Of a stretch of DNA of 7,539 nt, positions 5,484 to 7,539 are shown piece by piece. Every line of letters starts with the position of its first letter. Position 1 is the stretch's first letter. The DNA is from Actinomycetota bacterium (GTDB lineage Bacteria; Actinomycetota; Thermoleophilia; Gaiellales; Gaiellaceae), in the NCBI GenBank assembly GCA_005885085.1, contig VAXY01000050.1, positions 1 through 7,539 on the forward strand, given 5' to 3'. The position numbers were made by a program, and so were the translations under genes. The notes beneath the pieces were generated by a model that saw only the letters and a program-made list of their open reading frames with translations, ran no database searches and was not told the origin of the DNA.

Positions 5484-6074
5484 TCACTTCGCAGCCTCCA
5501 CGATCTGTACGAGCTTCCAGTGCTTCGTCTTCGACAGCGGACGCGTCTCGACGATGCGGACGATGTCGCCGACGTTCGCGCTGTTCTGCTCATCGTGTGC
5601 GTGGAACTTCGCGCTGCGGCGAACGACCTTCTTGTAGCGCGGATGCGCCTTGATCGTGTCGACCTTGACGACGATCGTCTTGTCCATCGCGCTGGAGACG
5701 ACGACGCCGCGGCGCTCCTGGCGCCGGCCACGCTCGGACTCGGGCTTCGGCGTCCGGCTGATCGGCTTGCGCTCGGCCGGGCGCTCGCGCACGGGCTTCG
5801 AGCGCTGCCGGCGCTGCGCGCGCGGGACGTGCTTGCGCTTCTTCTTCTTCTCGGACACGGCTGCAGGCTCGGGCGCCGCCTCCTCCTCGGCGGGAGCCTC
5901 TGCCTCGGTTGCCTGTTCCTCGGCTGTCGGCTCTTCGGCAGGGGCCTCTTCGGCAGCCGGCTCTTCGGCAGGAGCCTCTTCGACAGCCTGAGCCTCGGGC
6001 GCAGCCTGCTCGGCCGCGGCCTCTTCGACCGGCTGTCCTTCGGTTGTCTCTTCGTTCTTCTCTTCCTCAGCCAT
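5484..6074 (-). CDS. rpsQ: 30S ribosomal protein S17 with long bipartite N-terminal extension
   Basis: S17 binds the 5' domain of 16S rRNA in the body of the small subunit and acts early in assembly. The conserved OB-fold core occupies only residues about 122-196, with RRGVVVSSAMDKTIVVKVD at 121-139 and GDIVRIVETRPLSKTKHWKL at 169-188. About 120 residues precede it. Residues 1-72 are acidic and made of A, E and P with AEEAP/AEEP repeats. Residues 75-122 are very basic (EKKKKRKHVPRAQRRQR, then RKPISRTPKPESERGRRQ). Typical S17 has 80-90 residues; mycobacterial S17 has an alanine/lysine-rich extension but, as I recall it, no long glutamate block. The ATG at 6074 lies 2 nt after the rpmC stop with AGAGG 5 nt upstream, which supports the full-length start. 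An in-frame GTG at 5858 (residue 73) would give a 124-residue protein lacking the acidic part, but it has no well-spaced Shine-Dalgarno sequence. The identity is certain; the extension's role is unknown. Confidence 0.96.
   Translation of the reverse strand: MAEEEKNEETTEGQPVEEAAAEQAAPEAQAVEEAPAEEPAAEEAPAEEPTAEEQATEAEAPAEEEAAPEPAAVSEKKKKRKHVPRAQRRQRSKPVRERPAERKPISRTPKPESERGRRQERRGVVVSSAMDKTIVVKVDTIKAHPRYKKVVRRSAKFHAHDEQNSANVGDIVRIVETRPLSKTKHWKLVQIVEAAK
5931..5985 (-). repeat. 15-bp tandem repeat inside the rpsQ extension
   Basis: On the plus strand CTCTTCGGCA recurs at 5931-5940, 5946-5955 and 5961-5970, and with one mismatch (CTCTTCGACA) at 5976-5985, an exact 15-bp period. The intervening five bases vary. 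The period equals five codons and encodes the AEEAP/AEEP units of the S17 N-terminal acidic region. A period that is a multiple of three means copy-number change would keep the frame. Confidence 0.85.
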
Positions 6075-6076
6075 AT

Positions 6077-6280
6077 CTACCTCTGTCCCAGCTTCGCCTC
6101 GCGCTCGACGCGCACGGTGAGGATGCGCGCGATCTCGCGCTTCGCCAGCTTCAGCCGAGCGCTGTTCTCGAGCGCGCCGGTCGCCGACTGGAAGCGCAGG
6201 TTGAACAGCTCCTGGCGCCGGTCGTGCAACGCGTTCTCGAGCTCGTCGTCGGTCATGTCCCTCAAATCCCTAGCTTTCAA
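6077..6280 (-). CDS. rpmC: 50S ribosomal protein L29
   Basis: L29 is a small helical protein at the polypeptide exit of the large subunit, next to L23, where trigger factor and SRP dock. The product is 67 residues, within the normal 60-70. The first helix includes DLRDMTDDELENALHDRRQE (5-24), and the family signature LFNLRFQSATGALEN is at 25-39. RLKLAKREIARILTV (42-56) forms the second helix. The likely start is TTG at 6280, since KARDLRDMTDDEL aligns with the usual N-terminus and a GGAGG lies 9 nt upstream. An ATG at 6256 would give a 59-residue protein starting MTDDEL. With the TTG, the gene overlaps the end of rplP by 11 nt. The rpsQ ATG follows the stop by 2 nt. The identity is certain; the start is probable. 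Confidence 0.95.
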   Translation of the reverse strand: MKARDLRDMTDDELENALHDRRQELFNLRFQSATGALENSARLKLAKREIARILTVRVEREAKLGQR

Positions 6281-6695
6281 AGAGATCCGCCTCCCGCTTC
6301 ACGAACTTGGTCCTCAGTGAGATCTTCGTGCCGGCAAGGCGGAGCGCTTCCTTCGCGAGCGGCTCCGGCACGCCGGCGAGCTCGAACATCACGCGGCCCG
6401 GCTTGATCACGGCGACCCAGTGCTCTGGCGAGCCCTTGCCTGATCCCATGCGCGTCTCCGCGGGCTTCTGCGTGGTCGGCTTGTCGGGGAAGACGTTGAT
6501 CCAGACCTTGCCGCCGCGCTTGATCTTGCGCGTCATCGCGATTCGGGCCGCCTCGATCTGCCGGTTCGTGACCCAACCGGTCTCGAGCGCCTTCAGGCCG
6601 TAGTCGCCGAACTGCACGCTCGTCTGCCCCTTCGCGTAGCCGCGGCGGCGGCCGCGCTGGTACTTGCGGAACTTCGTCTTCTTCGGGAGCAGCAT
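6270..6695 (-). CDS. rplP: 50S ribosomal protein L16
   Basis: L16 binds 23S rRNA close to the A-site tRNA elbow and is required late in large-subunit assembly. The 141 residues match the usual 136-145. Conserved stretches are MLLPKKTKFRKYQRGRRRGY at 1-20, FGDYGLKALETGWVTNRQIE (29-48), and ARIAMTRKIKRGGKVWINVF (50-69). The conserved loop TRMGSGKGSPEHWVAVIKPG lies at 81-100, before RVMFELAGV. The ATG shares one base with the rpsC stop (TGATG). The 3' end overlaps rpmC by 11 nt. The C-terminal segment LRTKFVKREADLFES is slightly extended, and its DNA carries the rpmC ribosome binding site. There is no sign of truncation. Confidence 0.98.
   Translation of the reverse strand: MLLPKKTKFRKYQRGRRRGYAKGQTSVQFGDYGLKALETGWVTNRQIEAARIAMTRKIKRGGKVWINVFPDKPTTQKPAETRMGSGKGSPEHWVAVIKPGRVMFELAGVPEPLAKEALRLAGTKISLRTKFVKREADLFES
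6290..6294 (-). promoter_or_regulatory. Ribosome binding site of rpmC, inside rplP
   Basis: GGAGG on the minus strand (in GGGAGGCGG) lies 9 nt before the TTG at 6280. It is one of the strongest Shine-Dalgarno matches in the window and supports the TTG start over the ATG at 6256. Confidence 0.75.
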
Positions 6696-7539
6696 CAGCT
6701 ACCGCCGTCCTTCTTCGTGCGGCGCTTGGACGCCTTCGCCGCGTCCTCGCTCTTCTCTTTCTTGCTCGGGTCTTCGGTTTGCTGCTTGGGCGTTGTCGAA
6801 TCGGGAGCGTCCGCCACGGGCGCCGGGGTCGTCTCGACCTGCGGCTCGACCGTCGGCTGCTCGCGGCCCTCCGCGGACGTCGCGGTCTCGTCGGTGCGTG
6901 GCCGCTCGACGTTGTCCTGGCTGCGCGCGCGGTCGCGCGGCGCGCCCCGGCCGCCGCGTCCACCGGCACCACCGCGACCGCGGCGGGACGGACGCACGGG
7001 GCCGAGCCCCTCACGGTCACGCTGGCGGTCGCGGCCGCTCTCGCGGGACGCGCCGAGGCCTTCCACGTTCGCCCGCCGGCGGCGTGCCTGGTCCTGCTCG
7101 CCGAGGCGCACGTCCTTCTCGGTGTCGAGGCCGCCGTAGCCCTCCGGCATGATCTCGCCCTTGTTGATCCAAACCTTCACGCCGATCCGGCCGAAGGTCG
7201 TCTTCGCCTCGACGAAGCCGTAGTCGATGTCGGCGCGGATCGTGTGCAGCGGGACGCGGCCCTCGGAGTAGGCCTCCGAGCGGCTCATCTCGGTGCCGCC
7301 CAGGCGGCCACCGCACTGGATCCGCACGCCTTTCGCGCCGGAGCGAACGCCGGACGCGAGCGCGCGCTTCATCGCCCGCCGGAAGCTGACGCGGTTCTGC
7401 AGCTGCTCCGCGATCGACTGCGCGACGAGCTTGGCGTCGAGCTCGGGACGCTTGATCTCGTTGATGTTGATGTGGACGTTCTTCTTGGTGATCGCGTGCA
7501 GCTCTTTGCGCAGCGCGTCGACCTCGACACCGGACTTGC
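6695..7539 (-). CDS. rpsC: 30S ribosomal protein S3, 5' end outside window, long C-terminal tail
   Basis: S3 lies at the mRNA entry channel in the head of the small subunit, where with S4 and S5 it supports mRNA unwinding. The frame is open to the right edge, so an N-terminal part (roughly 80-90 residues by comparison with E. coli) is missing. The 280 visible residues begin in the end of the KH domain (KSGVEVDALRKELHAI). NEIKRPELDAKLVAQSIAEQ and NRVSFRRAMKRAL follow. The C-terminal domain shows GRLGGTEMSRSEAYSEGRVP, LHTIRADIDYG and GVKVWINKGEIMP. Beyond GEIMP come about 148 more residues. They are first rich in R, G and D (QDQARRRRANV, SRRGRGGAGGRGGRGAPRDR), then polar, acidic and T/P-rich, and finally basic (KASKRRTKKDGGS). 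E. coli S3 has 233 residues in total, so this protein should reach about 365. Actinobacterial S3 proteins often carry shorter tails of this kind. Confidence 0.96.
   Translation of the reverse strand, partial: KSGVEVDALRKELHAITKKNVHININEIKRPELDAKLVAQSIAEQLQNRVSFRRAMKRALASGVRSGAKGVRIQCGGRLGGTEMSRSEAYSEGRVPLHTIRADIDYGFVEAKTTFGRIGVKVWINKGEIMPEGYGGLDTEKDVRLGEQDQARRRRANVEGLGASRESGRDRQRDREGLGPVRPSRRGRGGAGGRGGRGAPRDRARSQDNVERPRTDETATSAEGREQPTVEPQVETTPAPVADAPDSTTPKQQTEDPSKKEKSEDAAKASKRRTKKDGGS

Noticed and set aside
5477..5731. Long N-terminal extension of rplN reading back through rpsQ
   Set aside because: The frame is open, but L14 starts at MIQQESRL in nearly all bacteria, and the extension is S- and R-rich out-of-frame rpsQ sequence.
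5403..6320. Plus-strand 305-codon frame opposite rpsQ with a G/L/F/R-rich repeated segment
   Set aside because: The apparent repeats are the complement of the AEEP repeat DNA in rpsQ. There is no independent support for a gene.
6277..7020. Minus-strand 247-codon arginine-rich frame across rpsC and rplP
   Set aside because: It is an out-of-frame reading of rpsC and rplP, with composition typical of a shadow frame.
1..7539. Mobile element, CRISPR array, defence or novel system
   Set aside because: Coding density is essentially complete with standard spc-operon genes in standard order. There are no integrase or transposase sequences, direct-repeat/spacer structure or foreign composition.

Overview
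This window is ordinary core-genome sequence. It holds the end of the S10 operon and the whole spc operon of ribosomal protein genes, finishing in secY. Every gene lies on the minus strand, so transcription runs from the right edge (position 7539) to the left edge. The order of transcription is rpsC (5' end cut off by the window), rplP, rpmC, rpsQ, rplN, rplX, rplE, rpsN (zinc type), rpsH, rplF, rplR, rpsE, rpmD, rplO, secY. No expected member is missing and nothing is inserted.

The host is a bacterium with GC-rich DNA and mostly G/C third codon positions. Several features point to the Actinobacteria: a short S14 with two CxxC pairs, a long C-terminal tail on S3, a basic N-terminal extension on S17, an extended S5, and an actinobacterial-looking L30. 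The divergence of L30 and S17 from the familiar Streptomyces/Mycobacterium forms would fit a deep lineage such as Thermoleophilia, but that is inference from memory and not a measured placement.

Packing is extreme. The 14 gene junctions range from a 32-nt overlap (rpsE/rpmD) to 7-nt gaps, and two junctions have exactly zero spacing (rplN/rplX and rplO/secY). Five genes appear to start at GTG or TTG, most of them directed by a Shine-Dalgarno sequence inside the preceding gene. This implies one polycistronic mRNA with strong translational coupling. No promoter, terminator, RNA gene, mobile element or CRISPR array is visible. The operon promoter must lie to the right of the window. The only non-coding stretch is the last 47 nt downstream of secY, which holds a small GC hairpin.

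The gene products are 30S proteins (S3, S17, S14, S8, S5), 50S proteins (L16, L29, L14, L24, L5, L6, L18, L30, L15) and the SecY pore of the Sec translocon.

I do not see a previously undescribed system. The points most worth a second look are the charged, low-complexity appendages on S17, S3 and L15 (S17 being the most striking, with a 15-bp tandem repeat in its DNA), the 32-nt out-of-phase overlap between rpsE and rpmD, and a CX4C spacing in the zinc-ribbon-like end of L24.
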